DNA of 57,552 nucleotides from an uncultured Subdoligranulum sp. (GCA_904374465.1 CAJFFY010000012.1:1-57552); one strand, 5' to 3'; shown: positions 48,455 through 56,517, counted from the stretch's first letter. Notes: a model not told the origin generated them from the letters alone. Numbers and translations: made by a program.

Positions 48455-48724
48455 ATGAAAGCTGTTATCACCGTCATCGGGCACGACACCGTGGGCGTCG
48501 TCGCCAAGGTCAGCGCCGTCTGCGCCGAGCTGAACATCAACATCGAAGACATCTCCCAGTCCATCATGCAGGATATGTTCTGCATGATCATGCTGGTCAG
48601 CCTGAACCGTTGCACCGTCGACCCGGCCGCCGTCCGGGACCGCTTCACCGCCCTGGGGGACGAGATGAAGATGCAGGTCACCATGACCCGCCAGGAAGTC
48701 TTTGACGCGATGCACACCATCTGA
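48455..48724 (+). CDS. ACT domain protein, UPF0237 type
   Basis: 89 residues, one ACT domain: MKAVITVIGHDTVGVVAKVSAVCAELNINIEDISQSIMQDMFCMIMLV. This matches the UPF0237 family, small amino-acid-binding regulators of the GcvR kind without a DNA-binding part. AGGGGGC precedes ATG 48455. The UPF0210 gene follows after 19 bases, an arrangement conserved in many Firmicutes, so the ACT protein may sense a ligand for it. Confidence 0.88.
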   Translation: MKAVITVIGHDTVGVVAKVSAVCAELNINIEDISQSIMQDMFCMIMLVSLNRCTVDPAAVRDRFTALGDEMKMQVTMTRQEVFDAMHTI

Positions 48725-48743
48725 CGGGAGGCTGTGACAGAGT

Positions 48744-50111
48744 ATGAGAATTTTGAACAGCGGCGATATTCTGGAAACCATCGAGATGCTGACCGCCGAG
48801 AACCTGGACGTGCGCACCGTCACCATGGGCATCAGCCTGCTGGATTGCATCGATCCCGACGGTGACAAGGCCTGCGAGAAGATCTACAACAAGATCGTGC
48901 GCCTGGCCGGCAACCTGGTCCCGGTGGTGGACGGCATCAGCGCCGAATACGGCGTGCCCATCGTCAACAAGCGCATCAGCGTGACGCCCATCGCCATGCT
49001 GCTGGGGGCTGCCCCCGACGCCGATCCCGTGGCCTATGCCAAGGCGCTGGACCGGGCCGCCAAGACCGTGGGGATCAACTTCATCGGCGGTTTCGGTGCC
49101 CTGGTGCACAAGGGCTTTTCCGCCGGGGACAAGCGGCTCATCGAAGCCATTCCCCGTGCTCTGGCCGAGACCGATCTGGTCTGCTCCAGCGTCAACGTGG
49201 GCTCCACCAAATCCGGCATCAACATGGATGCCGTCCGACTGATGGGGCAGGTAGTCCGCCAGACCGCCGAACTGACCCAGGACAACATGTGCATGGGCGA
49301 CGCCAAACTGGTGGTCTTCTGCAATGCACCGGAGGACAACCCCTTCATGGCCGGTGCCTTCCATGGCCCCGGCGAGCCGGACTGCGAGATTCATGTGGGT
49401 GTTTCCGGCCCGGGCGCGGTCCGCGCCGCTCTGGCCAAGCTGCCCAAAGACGCCCCCATGGATGAGGTGGCGGAGCTGGTCAAGCGCACCGCTTTCAAGA
49501 TCACCCGTCTGGGCCAGCTGGTGGCCAACCTGGCCAGCGAGCGGCTGGGTGTACCCGCCGGTATCATCGATCTGTCCCTGGCCCCCACCCCGGCAATCGG
49601 CGACAGCGTGGCCAACATCCTGGAGGAGATGGGGCTGGAAAGCTGCGGCTGCTGCGGCACCACCGCCTGCCTGGCCCTGCTGAACGACGCCGTCAAGAAG
49701 GGCGGTGTGATGGCCTCCAACCACGTGGGTGGTCTGTCCGGCGCCTTCATCCCGGTGTCGGAGGATGACGGTATGATCCAGGCGGCCAACTGCGGCAGCC
49801 TGACGCTGGAGAAGCTGGAAGCCATGACTGCCGTCTGCTCGGTGGGCATCGATATGGTGGTCATTCCCGGCGACACCCCGGCGGAAGTCATCAGCGGCCT
49901 GATCGCCGACGAGGCCGCCATCGGTATGGTCAACAGCAAGACCACCGCCGTGCGTGTCATTCCCGCCATCGGCCACAAGGCCGGCGATGTGCTGGACTTC
50001 GGCGGCCTGCTGGGCCACGCGCCCATCATGCCCATCAGCCGGTACAGCCCTGCCGTGATGATCCACCGCGGCGGCCGCATTCCCGCCCCCATGCAGGCAC
50101 TGAAAAACTGA
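48744..50111 (+). CDS. UPF0210/PFL family protein (DUF711)
   Basis: 455 residues, full length for the family. Typical blocks are LDVRTVTMGISLLDCIDPD, INFIGGFGALVHKGFSAGDKRLIEAIPRALAET, NVGSTKSGINMDAV, FHGPGEPDCEIHVGVSGPG, and the C-terminal CGCCGTTACLALLNDAVKKGG and GHKAGDVLDFGGLLGHAPIMP. The name derives from distant similarity to glycyl radical (PFL-like) enzymes, but no activity is established. It is paired with the ACT protein and is cytoplasmic. Confidence 0.9.
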   Translation: MRILNSGDILETIEMLTAENLDVRTVTMGISLLDCIDPDGDKACEKIYNKIVRLAGNLVPVVDGISAEYGVPIVNKRISVTPIAMLLGAAPDADPVAYAKALDRAAKTVGINFIGGFGALVHKGFSAGDKRLIEAIPRALAETDLVCSSVNVGSTKSGINMDAVRLMGQVVRQTAELTQDNMCMGDAKLVVFCNAPEDNPFMAGAFHGPGEPDCEIHVGVSGPGAVRAALAKLPKDAPMDEVAELVKRTAFKITRLGQLVANLASERLGVPAGIIDLSLAPTPAIGDSVANILEEMGLESCGCCGTTACLALLNDAVKKGGVMASNHVGGLSGAFIPVSEDDGMIQAANCGSLTLEKLEAMTAVCSVGIDMVVIPGDTPAEVISGLIADEAAIGMVNSKTTAVRVIPAIGHKAGDVLDFGGLLGHAPIMPISRYSPAVMIHRGGRIPAPMQALKN

Positions 50112-50120
50112 TACACAGAA

Positions 50121-50156
50121 AAAGCGTCCTTCCCCGTGGGGAAGGGCGCTTTGTAT
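50121..50156. terminator. Bidirectional terminator after the UPF0210 gene
   Basis: A 15-bp stem (50121-50135 with 50138-50152, one T-G pair) between convergent genes. Confidence 0.82.
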
Positions 50157-50918
50157 TTATGCCTGATTCCAAACGCTGCGTGCGGCGTTCAGGGCGTTGA
50201 ACAGACGGGGGATCCCCATATAGGGCATGGCATGGACCAGGGCGGCCAGAATGCGGTCCCGGCTGTTGCCGGCCTTTTCAGCCCCCAACACATGGGCTTT
50301 GACCTGTACTTCGGCCCCACCCAGCGCGGCCAGCATGACCACCGTCAACAGTTCCCGCCGGGCCTCGTCCAGACCGTTGCGGCTGGCGAAGTCCCCGAAG
50401 CAGAACTCGGTGAGGAACCGGGGAATCGCCTCGGCATATTCCGGCGGCAGATCCCCGTAGCGGTCGGCAATCTCGGTGCCGTAGAGGGGCGCCTGCAGGG
50501 CCAGCCCGGCCTCGTACCGGTCGGCATCCGCCACCGTTGCCTGGGGCGGCAACGGCAAAGCAATCCCGGCGGCCATGAAGGCTTCGTTCATGGCGGCAAT
50601 GGCGTTGAGGGTCTTGGGGAACCCGATGAAGGGTGCACACTGGTAGACAGCCTCCCGGATGGCCACCGGCGTACAGCCCACGTTCAGCGCCGCTCCCACA
50701 TGAGCTTTGAGCTGGGGCAGCGTCTGGTTGACGGCCAGCACCGTGACGGTGACCAGTTCCCTATCCTCATCGCTGAGAGTTCCGGTGTAGCAAACTTCCC
50801 CGAAGATAAACCGCTGCAGGATTTTCATGAATTCGGGGTCGGTACCCTCGTCCCCTGCCGGAGCGGCTCCGAACAGGATCCCGAATTTTTGGGCACAGCG
50901 TTCGATACGATCTTCCAT
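50157..50918 (-). CDS. Carboxymuconolactone decarboxylase (AhpD-like) family, two domains
   Basis: 253 residues with two CMD modules: ILQRFIFGEVCYTGTLSDEDRELVTVTVLAVNQTLPQLKAHVGAALNVGCTP and, about 130 residues later, FLTEFCFGDFASRNGLDEARRELLTVVMLAALGGAEVQVKAHVLGAEKAG. Neither shows the CxxC of peroxidase-active AhpD, so a true redox role is unclear. Such proteins often belong to aldehyde, quinone or oxidative stress regulons. AGGAGG precedes the ATG. Its promoter has the architecture used by MerR-type regulators. Confidence 0.85.
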   Translation of the reverse strand: MEDRIERCAQKFGILFGAAPAGDEGTDPEFMKILQRFIFGEVCYTGTLSDEDRELVTVTVLAVNQTLPQLKAHVGAALNVGCTPVAIREAVYQCAPFIGFPKTLNAIAAMNEAFMAAGIALPLPPQATVADADRYEAGLALQAPLYGTEIADRYGDLPPEYAEAIPRFLTEFCFGDFASRNGLDEARRELLTVVMLAALGGAEVQVKAHVLGAEKAGNSRDRILAALVHAMPYMGIPRLFNALNAARSVWNQA

Positions 50919-50949
50919 AATAAACCTCCTGACTTCTCACGTTTTGTTT

Positions 50950-50980
50950 ATCGTATCACTTAAAGTGCACTTGAAGTCAA
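50950..50980 (-). promoter_or_regulatory. MerR-type promoter and operator of the CMD gene
   Basis: Minus strand TTGACT (50980-50975), 19-base spacer, TACGAT (50955-50950). Within the spacer lies a 20-bp near-perfect dyad, 50958-50977, reading ACTTAAAGTGCACTTGAAGT on the plus strand. Over-long spacers filled by such a dyad are the hallmark of MerR-family activation. Confidence 0.7.
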
Positions 50981-50990
50981 GAGTTTTTTC

Positions 50991-51716
50991 TCAGTCCAGA
51001 ATGCGTCCGTCAGTGGAGATGGTGACCACCTGCCAGGGGATGAACTTACCGCTGGCCTGCAACGCCCGCTTGGCGGCCTGTTCCAGTCCGCCGCAGCAGG
51101 GCACCTCCATCCGAACCACCGTCACTTCCCGGATCTCATTGCGGCGCAGAATCTCGGCAAGCTTTTCGCTGTAATCCACGCTGTCCAGCTTAGGGCACCC
51201 CACCAGCGTGACATGCCCGCGGATGAACCGCTCGTGGAAAGCAGCATAGGCATAGGCCGTGCAATCCGCCGCGATAAGCAGCTTGGCTCCGTCAAAGAAG
51301 GGGGCCTGCAGGGGCACCAGTTTAATCTGCACGGGCCACTGGCGCAGCCGGCTGGGGGCTGCGGTCTGCAAGGCCGGTGCCTCTTCGCCGCCCGCCAGGC
51401 TCCGGGCCTGGCTGCCCGGGCACCCGGCATGCAGGGTCTTGGGGGCGCTGCCGGGGCAGCCGCAGGCCGCAGCGGCTTTCTGCCGCTTGGCTGCCTGGAC
51501 CGCCGCCTCATCGTAGGGCGCCGCCTCCCGCTCCACAAAAGTGATGGCCCCGGTGGGGCAGGTGGGCAGGCAATCCCCCAGGCCGTCGCAGTAGTCGTCC
51601 CGCATCAGGTGTGCCTTACCGTCCACCATGGCAATGGCCCCCTCATGGCAGGCCGCCGCACAGGCCCCACAGCCGTTGCACTTTTCTTCGTCGATGTGGA
51701 TGATCCGTCGTTTCAT
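50991..51716 (-). CDS. 4Fe-4S ferredoxin-type protein with CGCPG motifs
   Basis: 241 residues. The N-terminal part carries two cluster-binding regions: CNGCGACAAACHEG and YCDGLGDCLPTCPTGAI. The middle has ACGCPGS and AGCPGS, extra Cys motifs, and the C-terminal domain has VGCPKLDSVDYSEKLAEIL and MEVPCCGGLEQAAKRAL. The family is an electron-transfer or sensor-type protein usually found beside Crp/Fnr regulators in anaerobes. It is divergent from exactly such a regulator. GGAGGC precedes the ATG. Confidence 0.8.
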   Translation of the reverse strand: MKRRIIHIDEEKCNGCGACAAACHEGAIAMVDGKAHLMRDDYCDGLGDCLPTCPTGAITFVEREAAPYDEAAVQAAKRQKAAAACGCPGSAPKTLHAGCPGSQARSLAGGEEAPALQTAAPSRLRQWPVQIKLVPLQAPFFDGAKLLIAADCTAYAYAAFHERFIRGHVTLVGCPKLDSVDYSEKLAEILRRNEIREVTVVRMEVPCCGGLEQAAKRALQASGKFIPWQVVTISTDGRILD

Positions 51717-51733
51717 AAAAGCTTGCCTCCGTA

Positions 51734-51762
51734 TTGACTTTGTGGGAACAGTCTACTACAAT
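51734..51762 (+). promoter_or_regulatory. Promoter of the Crp/Fnr-type gene
   Basis: TTGACT (51734-51739), 17-base spacer, TACAAT (51757-51762). Confidence 0.65.
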
Positions 51763-51777
51763 AGGGACAAGCTGTAT

Positions 51778-51791
51778 GTTGTAGATACAAC
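51778..51791. promoter_or_regulatory. Putative Crp/Fnr-family operator
   Basis: Perfect palindrome GTTGTA-GA-TACAAC in the intergenic region shared with the ferredoxin gene. It lies about ten bases after the expected transcription start of the regulator, a position suited to autorepression. Confidence 0.55.
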
Positions 51792-51808
51792 GTAGCAGGA
51801 GGAAATTC

Positions 51809-52474
51809 ATGGAAACTTGTGAACTGACGCGAACGGCACTGTTCCGTGGTCTGACGGACGAGGAAGCCCACCGCGCGCTGGACGCATTGGACGCCCGACG
51901 CCACCCTTTTGTCAAAGATGAACTGCTGTTGCAGGCCGGGCACCCGGTTACCCACATGGGGCTGGTGCTGACTGGCCGGGTACACATTGAGCATCTGGAT
52001 GTCTGGGGCAGCAAGACACTGCTGGGACAGGCGGAAGCGGGAGATCTGTTTGCTGAAACCTACGCCTGTCTGCCCCGGGAGCCGTTGCTGGTCAACGTGA
52101 CAGCCGCCACCGACGGGGAGGCATTGTTTCTGTCGGCAGAGCGGCTGCTGCACCCCGGCCGGGAGCCCTGGCTGCAGCAGATGGCACAGAACCTTTTGCA
52201 GATTGCGGCGCGGAAAAACCTGGGGTTGGCACGGCGCAACCTGTATACCGCCCCCAAGACGATTCGCGGCCGGGTAACGGCTTATTTTTCTGCCCTGGCA
52301 ATCAAGAACGACAGTCTGCAATTTACGCTGCCCTTCGACCGTCAGCAGCTGGCCGACTTTCTGGGGGTGGACCGCAGCGCCCTGAGCAGCGCGCTCTCCC
52401 AGATGCAGCGGGAGGGGTTACTGACCTTGGGACGTCGTACCGTGGTGCTGCACACCGATCCCCAAGAATTGTAA
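51809..52474 (+). CDS. Crp/Fnr-family transcriptional regulator
   Basis: 221 residues. A cyclic-nucleotide-binding-type beta barrel (LFRGLTDEEAHRALDAL, LLLQAGHPVTHMGLVLTGRVHI, GDLFAETYACLP) is followed by a long dimer helix and a C-terminal winged helix (FDRQQLADFLGVDRSALSSALSQMQREGLL). The N-terminus lacks the cysteine cluster of Fnr, so the ligand may be a small molecule or haem. HcpR-like nitrosative-stress regulators share this neighbourhood; that is speculation. GGAGGAAA precedes the ATG. Confidence 0.9.
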   Translation: METCELTRTALFRGLTDEEAHRALDALDARRHPFVKDELLLQAGHPVTHMGLVLTGRVHIEHLDVWGSKTLLGQAEAGDLFAETYACLPREPLLVNVTAATDGEALFLSAERLLHPGREPWLQQMAQNLLQIAARKNLGLARRNLYTAPKTIRGRVTAYFSALAIKNDSLQFTLPFDRQQLADFLGVDRSALSSALSQMQREGLLTLGRRTVVLHTDPQEL

Positions 52475-52484
52475 TATCCGCCAA

Positions 52485-52516
52485 AAAAGGCGTGGACCGA
52501 ATGGTCCACGCCTTTT
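52485..52516. terminator. Bidirectional terminator
   Basis: A 14-bp stem (52485-52498 with 52503-52516), loop GAAT, between convergent genes. Confidence 0.88.
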
Positions 52517-52531
52517 GTTGTGTACAGCAAA

Positions 52532-53161
52532 TTATTTGGTACCGAAGATACGGTCACCCGCGTCGCCCAGACCGGGCACGATGTACCCCTGGTCGTTGAG
52601 GCGCTCATCCAGCGTACCCACATAGATATCCACATCGGGATGTGCCTCGTGGAGCGCTTTCATGCCTTCAGGTGCAGCGATGAGGCCGATGAACTTGATG
52701 TGCTTGGCGCCACGCTTCTTGATCTGGGTGATGGCGTCCGAAGCACTGCCGCCGGTGGCCAGCATGGGATCGAGGACGATGACCTCGCGCTCGTTGATAT
52801 CGCTGGGCAGTTTGCAGTAATATTCCACAGGCTTCAGGGTTTCCTCGTTACGGTACAGACCAATGTGGCCCACCTTGGCGGCGGGAATCAGCCGCAGCAT
52901 ACCGTCCACCATGCCCAGGCCGGCGCGCAGAATGGGCACCAGCGCCAGTTTACGACCGGCCAGCACCTTGGTCCGGGCCAGCGCGATGGGGGTTTCCACC
53001 TCCACTTCCTCGGTGGGCAGGTCCCGGGTGGCTTCGTAGCAAAGCAGCATGGCCACCTCGCTTGCCAGGTCACGGAATTCCTTGGTGCCGGTGTTGCGGT
53101 CCCGCATCAGGCTGATCTTGTGCTGAATCAGGGGATGATCTACGATCTCAACAACGCTCAT
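52532..53161 (-). CDS. upp: Uracil phosphoribosyltransferase
   Basis: 209 residues. Signatures are VDHPLIQHKISLMRDRNTGTKEFRDLASEVAMLLCYEATRDLP at the N-terminus, LVPILRAGLGMVDGML, and the PRPP-binding loop VIVLDPMLATGGSASDAI. It converts uracil and PRPP to UMP for pyrimidine salvage. It follows rpiB, which supplies ribose 5-phosphate for PRPP, so the pair is metabolically sensible. AAGGAGAT precedes ATG 53161. Confidence 0.95.
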   Translation of the reverse strand: MSVVEIVDHPLIQHKISLMRDRNTGTKEFRDLASEVAMLLCYEATRDLPTEEVEVETPIALARTKVLAGRKLALVPILRAGLGMVDGMLRLIPAAKVGHIGLYRNEETLKPVEYYCKLPSDINEREVIVLDPMLATGGSASDAITQIKKRGAKHIKFIGLIAAPEGMKALHEAHPDVDIYVGTLDERLNDQGYIVPGLGDAGDRIFGTK

Positions 53162-53221
53162 GGTACAATCTCCTTGTCAAAGATAATTTATCGGCAGCCT
53201 GCCGGGCAGGCTATACAACAC

Positions 53222-53674
53222 TTAGCGGTTCTGCAAGGCCATCATCTTGTCGATACGCTTCTGGTGACGGCCGCCCTCAAAGGTGGCGTTCAGGAAGGCA
53301 TCGGCGATCTGGCAGGCCAGACCGGCCCCCACCACGCGGCCGCCCATGCACAACACGTTGGCGTCGTTGTGCCGGCGGGTGAACTCGGCGCTGAAGGTAT
53401 CGCTGCAGCAGCAGGCACGGATACCCTGCATCTTGTTGGCGCACATGGACATGCCCACACCGGTACCGCAGCACAGAATGGCCAGCGCACAGCGGCCTTC
53501 CTGCACAGCCTTGCAGCCGGCCTCGGCGAAGTCCGGGTAGTCCACACTGGCAGTGGAGTCGGTGCCGAAATCCTCATAGGCGATGCCCAGCTCGTCCAGG
53601 TGTGCCTTGAGGGCTTCCTTCAATTCATAGCCGCCATGGTCGGCCGCCAGCGCGATCGGTTTGTCAAACTGCAT
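53222..53674 (-). CDS. rpiB: Ribose-5-phosphate isomerase B
   Basis: 150 residues. ALAADHGGYELKEALKAHLDELGIAYEDFGTDS, the VDYPDFAEAG block, CCGTGVGMSMCANKMQGIRACCC (phosphate-binding, catalytic Cys region) and HNDANVLCMGGRVVG are diagnostic for RpiB. It interconverts ribulose 5-phosphate and ribose 5-phosphate. The gene overlaps tsaB by 11 bases and precedes upp by 60. Confidence 0.95.
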   Translation of the reverse strand: MQFDKPIALAADHGGYELKEALKAHLDELGIAYEDFGTDSTASVDYPDFAEAGCKAVQEGRCALAILCCGTGVGMSMCANKMQGIRACCCSDTFSAEFTRRHNDANVLCMGGRVVGAGLACQIADAFLNATFEGGRHQKRIDKMMALQNR

Positions 53675-54377
53675 TGGTTGTTTCCCCCTGTTGTTTTTCT
53701 CTTTCGGCGCGCTCCCGCTCCGCCTGACTCAGCCGGTGATAATCCGGCAAAAGTTCAGCGGGCGGCACGCAACCGCCACTTTCCCACAGGGCCCTGGCCG
53801 CCAGCGCCACCCCGGCCCCGCGCAGCACCTGCAGCGCGGGGGGACAGTGAGCAACGCCCGGTACCTGTTCATAGGTATTGTAACACAAAGCGGCGCCGTC
53901 GCCAACAAAAAATAGCGGTTTTTTACAGTTCTGCACAAAATCCGCCAGCGATGCCACCGGTGCGGCGGCGTCCGGGGTCAGCCGGGCGTGGCTTTCCAGA
54001 TCAAAGGCCGCCCAGTAGACCTGCCCGCGACGGGCGTCCTGGGCCCCGATTACGGTCCCCTGCCCGGCCATGCCGTAGGCCAGCGCCGCCATGGTGGAAA
54101 CCGGTGCACAGGGAATCTGCCGCGGCAGTGCCAGTCCCTTGATCACCGAGAGACCGATACGCAGCCCGGTAAAACTGCCGGGCCCGTTGGTAGCACCCAG
54201 CACGTCCAGGTCCTCCACCGTGAGATGGCAGGCCCGCAGCGCGGTATCGATCATGGGCAGCAGCGTTTCGCTGTGGGTCAGACCATTGTTGCACTGGGTT
54301 TCATACAGAAGGGTATCGTCCCGCAGAACGGCCACCGCAGCCGTTTTGCCTGCGGTATCCACCGCCAGTAAATTCAT
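53664..54377 (-). CDS. tsaB: tRNA threonylcarbamoyladenosine (t6A) biosynthesis protein TsaB
   Basis: 237 residues, ASKHA fold. MNLLAVDTAGKTAAVAVL, NGLTHSETLLPMIDTAL and the strongly conserved GATNGPGSFTGLRIGLSVIKGLAL identify TsaB, followed by the AYGMAG and DARRGQVYWAAF blocks. It is a scaffold for TsaD in adding t6A to position 37 of ANN-decoding tRNAs. It follows tsaE by 52 bases. The Arg/Glu-rich C-terminus (ERERAEREKQQGE) overlaps rpiB. Confidence 0.93.
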   Translation of the reverse strand: MNLLAVDTAGKTAAVAVLRDDTLLYETQCNNGLTHSETLLPMIDTALRACHLTVEDLDVLGATNGPGSFTGLRIGLSVIKGLALPRQIPCAPVSTMAALAYGMAGQGTVIGAQDARRGQVYWAAFDLESHARLTPDAAAPVASLADFVQNCKKPLFFVGDGAALCYNTYEQVPGVAHCPPALQVLRGAGVALAARALWESGGCVPPAELLPDYHRLSQAERERAEREKQQGETTNAV

Positions 54378-54429
54378 ATAATCACCTATACAATATGTAA
54401 TAAACGTTCTGTTTTATCCGGTTTGAACT

Positions 54430-54843
54430 TTACCAAATCTTGATATGGCGGGTGGTTTCGTCCACCCGGCAGATATCGATATGGATGGGATGTTCCTGGG
54501 CCAACAGCTCGGCACAGTTTTCGCTCCATTCGCAGGCCACCACAGCCCCCATATCCAGGTAGTCATAGAAGCCGGCTGCCGCAAGGTCATTTTCGGTATG
54601 GATGCGGTACAGATCAAAATGAGCCAGTGGCCGCGGGCCCCGGTAATAATTGACAATGGCAAAGGTGGGGCTGCTTACCGGGTCGGTACAGCCAAGGCCC
54701 TCAGCCAGGCCCTGGCAGAAAGCCGTCTTACCTGCCCCCAATCCGCCGGTGAAGGCAATGAGTGCCCCTGCCGGAAGGGTCTGGGCAAAGCGGCGCCCCA
54801 GGGCCACCGTTTCCTCCCGCGAGTGTGTGGTATATTCCTGCAT
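54430..54843 (-). CDS. tsaE: t6A biosynthesis ATPase TsaE
   Basis: 137 residues, small P-loop ATPase. Walker A is FTGGLGAGKTAFCQGLAEGLG, then VSSPTFAIVNYYRG, LAHFDLYRI and VACEWSENCAELL. With TsaB and TsaD it forms the bacterial t6A complex. Two ATGs are nine bases apart (54852, 54843); AAGGAG is well spaced only for 54843. First gene of the tsaE-tsaB-rpiB-upp operon, with its own TTTACA-17-TATAAT promoter. Confidence 0.93.
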   Translation of the reverse strand: MQEYTTHSREETVALGRRFAQTLPAGALIAFTGGLGAGKTAFCQGLAEGLGCTDPVSSPTFAIVNYYRGPRPLAHFDLYRIHTENDLAAAGFYDYLDMGAVVACEWSENCAELLAQEHPIHIDICRVDETTRHIKIW

Positions 54844-54876
54844 GGCAGTCATACTCCTTCCTGCGTAGTCGTATTT

Positions 54877-54905
54877 ATTATAGTACACATTGGGTCATTT
54901 GTAAA
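54877..54905 (-). promoter_or_regulatory. Promoter of tsaE-tsaB-rpiB-upp
   Basis: Minus strand TTTACA (54905-54900), 17-base spacer, TATAAT (54882-54877). Confidence 0.72.
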
Positions 54906-54921
54906 ATATCCGGTGCGGGCG

Positions 54922-54950
54922 TGGTCAAACCCCGCCATTTGCGCTATAAT
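54922..54950 (+). promoter_or_regulatory. Promoter of rodA
   Basis: TGGTCA (54922-54927), 17-base spacer, TATAAT (54945-54950), 35 bases before the start. Confidence 0.6.
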
Positions 54951-54985
54951 ACTAGGGATAGAATCATCCCGAAGGGAGTCCGTGT

Positions 54986-56149
54986 ATGTACCCACTGATC
55001 CGCCGTTATCTGCGCCGCGTCGATATGCTGTATCTGGTTCTTTGCCTGCTGTGCTCGGCGCTCAGCGTTCTGGTGCTGGTATCCCTGGGGCACAACCAGT
55101 TGGGTTCCAACAACAAGGCCTCGGTGCAGGTCATCGCCAGTCTGCTGGGATTGATGCTTGCCATTGTGTTTTCCACCGTAGATTACCGCGCCCTGGCCCG
55201 GGCCTGGCCGCTGCACGCCACGGTGGCCTGGGGTCTGGTACTGCCCACCCTGTTCTTGCACAATGTGAACACCGGGGTGCTGACCATCGGCTATGATGCG
55301 GGAGGCACCTCCAACTACAGTTGGTACCGGGTGGGCGGCATGACCTTTCAGCCCGCCGAACTGGCAAAAATCAGTTTCATTCTGACCCTGGCCCTGCATC
55401 TGAGCCAGCTGCGGGGGCAGGTGAACCGCCCCAAAAACCTGCTGCTGTTGCTGGTGCATGTGATTGTCCCCCCTTTTCTGATCCATCTGCAGGGGGATGA
55501 CGGCACGGCGCTGGTATTCCTGGGAATCGGGCTGATCATGCTGTATGCCGGCGGCCTGTCCCACTGGCTGGTGGGCGGCGTTCTGACCGCCGGCGTGGTG
55601 GGCGGCGGTGCCCTGCTGCTTCTCAAGCCGGACTTGCTCAAGGGGTACCAGTTCCAGCGGATCATGGCCATTCTGACGCCGGAAGATCCTGCGCTTTCGG
55701 ATATCACCTACCAGCAAAACAAGGGTGCCATGGCCATTGGCACCGGCGGCCTGACCGGGCAGGGACTGTTCAGCGGGGACCATATCTTTGTCCCCAACGC
55801 CTGGAACGACTTTATCTTTGCGTATCTGGCCAATGTGCTGGGGTTTGTGGGCGCCGCCGCCGTGCTGATTCTGTTGTTCGCCCTGTGTCTGCGCACCCTG
55901 CGCACGGCATTGCGCAGTCCGGATGCGCTGGGGCGTTATATCTGCGTGGGGATCTTTGCGGCGCTGTTCGTGCAGTGCGTCATCAACCTGGGCATGAACC
56001 TGCAGGTATTGCCGGTCATCGGTGTGACGCTGCCTTTCTTTTCGGCGGGCGGCTCCAGTGTGGTTATGATGTATTTCTGTGTGGGGCTGGTGCTCAGCGT
56101 AGGCATCCTTGCACGCAGCAACCGCCTGGATGCGGGCCCGATTCTGTAA
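54986..56149 (+). CDS. rodA: SEDS-family peptidoglycan polymerase (RodA/FtsW)
   Basis: 387 residues, about ten membrane helices. SEDS signatures are SWYRVGGMTFQPAELAKISFILTLALHL, then the GDDGTALVFLGIGLIMLYAGGL block with the catalytic Asp region, QNKGAMAIGTGGLTGQGLF, and VLPVIGVTLPFFSAGGSSVVMMYFCVGLVLSV. Such proteins polymerise lipid II glycan chains with a partner class B PBP. RodA rather than FtsW is favoured by sequence feel only. GAAGGGAG precedes ATG 54986; single-gene unit. Confidence 0.9.
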   Translation: MYPLIRRYLRRVDMLYLVLCLLCSALSVLVLVSLGHNQLGSNNKASVQVIASLLGLMLAIVFSTVDYRALARAWPLHATVAWGLVLPTLFLHNVNTGVLTIGYDAGGTSNYSWYRVGGMTFQPAELAKISFILTLALHLSQLRGQVNRPKNLLLLLVHVIVPPFLIHLQGDDGTALVFLGIGLIMLYAGGLSHWLVGGVLTAGVVGGGALLLLKPDLLKGYQFQRIMAILTPEDPALSDITYQQNKGAMAIGTGGLTGQGLFSGDHIFVPNAWNDFIFAYLANVLGFVGAAAVLILLFALCLRTLRTALRSPDALGRYICVGIFAALFVQCVINLGMNLQVLPVIGVTLPFFSAGGSSVVMMYFCVGLVLSVGILARSNRLDAGPIL

Positions 56150-56156
56150 ACTATGT

Positions 56157-56184
56157 AAGGCGGACCGTTCGGTCCGCCTTTTTT
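56157..56184. terminator. Bidirectional terminator after rodA
   Basis: A 10-bp stem (56157-56166 with 56171-56180), loop GTTC, then a T-tract. Confidence 0.85.
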
Positions 56185-56185
56185 G

Positions 56186-56407
56186 TCAGTGCGTCCGGGG
56201 CTCCGGCCGGGGTTCGTCACTCATGAAAAGGCTGGGTACCAGGCAGATGGCTGCCACGCCCACCACAATGAAGATGGTCCGGGCCAGCCAGGTGAGACTG
56301 CCTCCGGTGAGCCAACCCACGGCGTTGAAGCCCCAGATCCCGTAAATACCCCAGTTGATGCCGCCCACAATGGCGAGCAGCAACAGAATCTTTTTGAACA
56401 TGGACAT
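56186..56407 (-). CDS. DUF378 family small membrane protein
   Basis: 73 residues with two hydrophobic helices. ILLLLAIVGGINWGIYGIWGFNAVGWLTGG followed by ARTIFIVVGVAAICLVPSLF is the DUF378 (YuzA-like) pattern, with the characteristic GxxNWGxxG turn. Function unknown; likely in the cytoplasmic membrane. AAGGAGGGA precedes the start codon. The C-terminus ends in a Pro/Arg-rich tail. Confidence 0.85.
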   Translation of the reverse strand: MSMFKKILLLLAIVGGINWGIYGIWGFNAVGWLTGGSLTWLARTIFIVVGVAAICLVPSLFMSDEPRPEPRTH

Positions 56408-56487
56408 GAAAATCCCTCCTTTTGGTAGCAGTATGCCACCTGAAGGAGGGATTTATGCACTGCGGCACGCCGCCTTTCCTATGCTAC

Positions 56488-56517
56488 TTGCCAAATGGTT
56501 CCACGTTTCGTTATAAT
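56488..56517 (+). promoter_or_regulatory. Promoter ahead of the 34-residue ORF
   Basis: TTGCCA (56488-56493), 18-base spacer, TATAAT (56512-56517). The leader contains GTCAAA-N8-TTTGAC (56525-56544) and AATGATG-N7-CATCATT followed by three T (56558-56581), possibly an attenuator. Confidence 0.55.
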
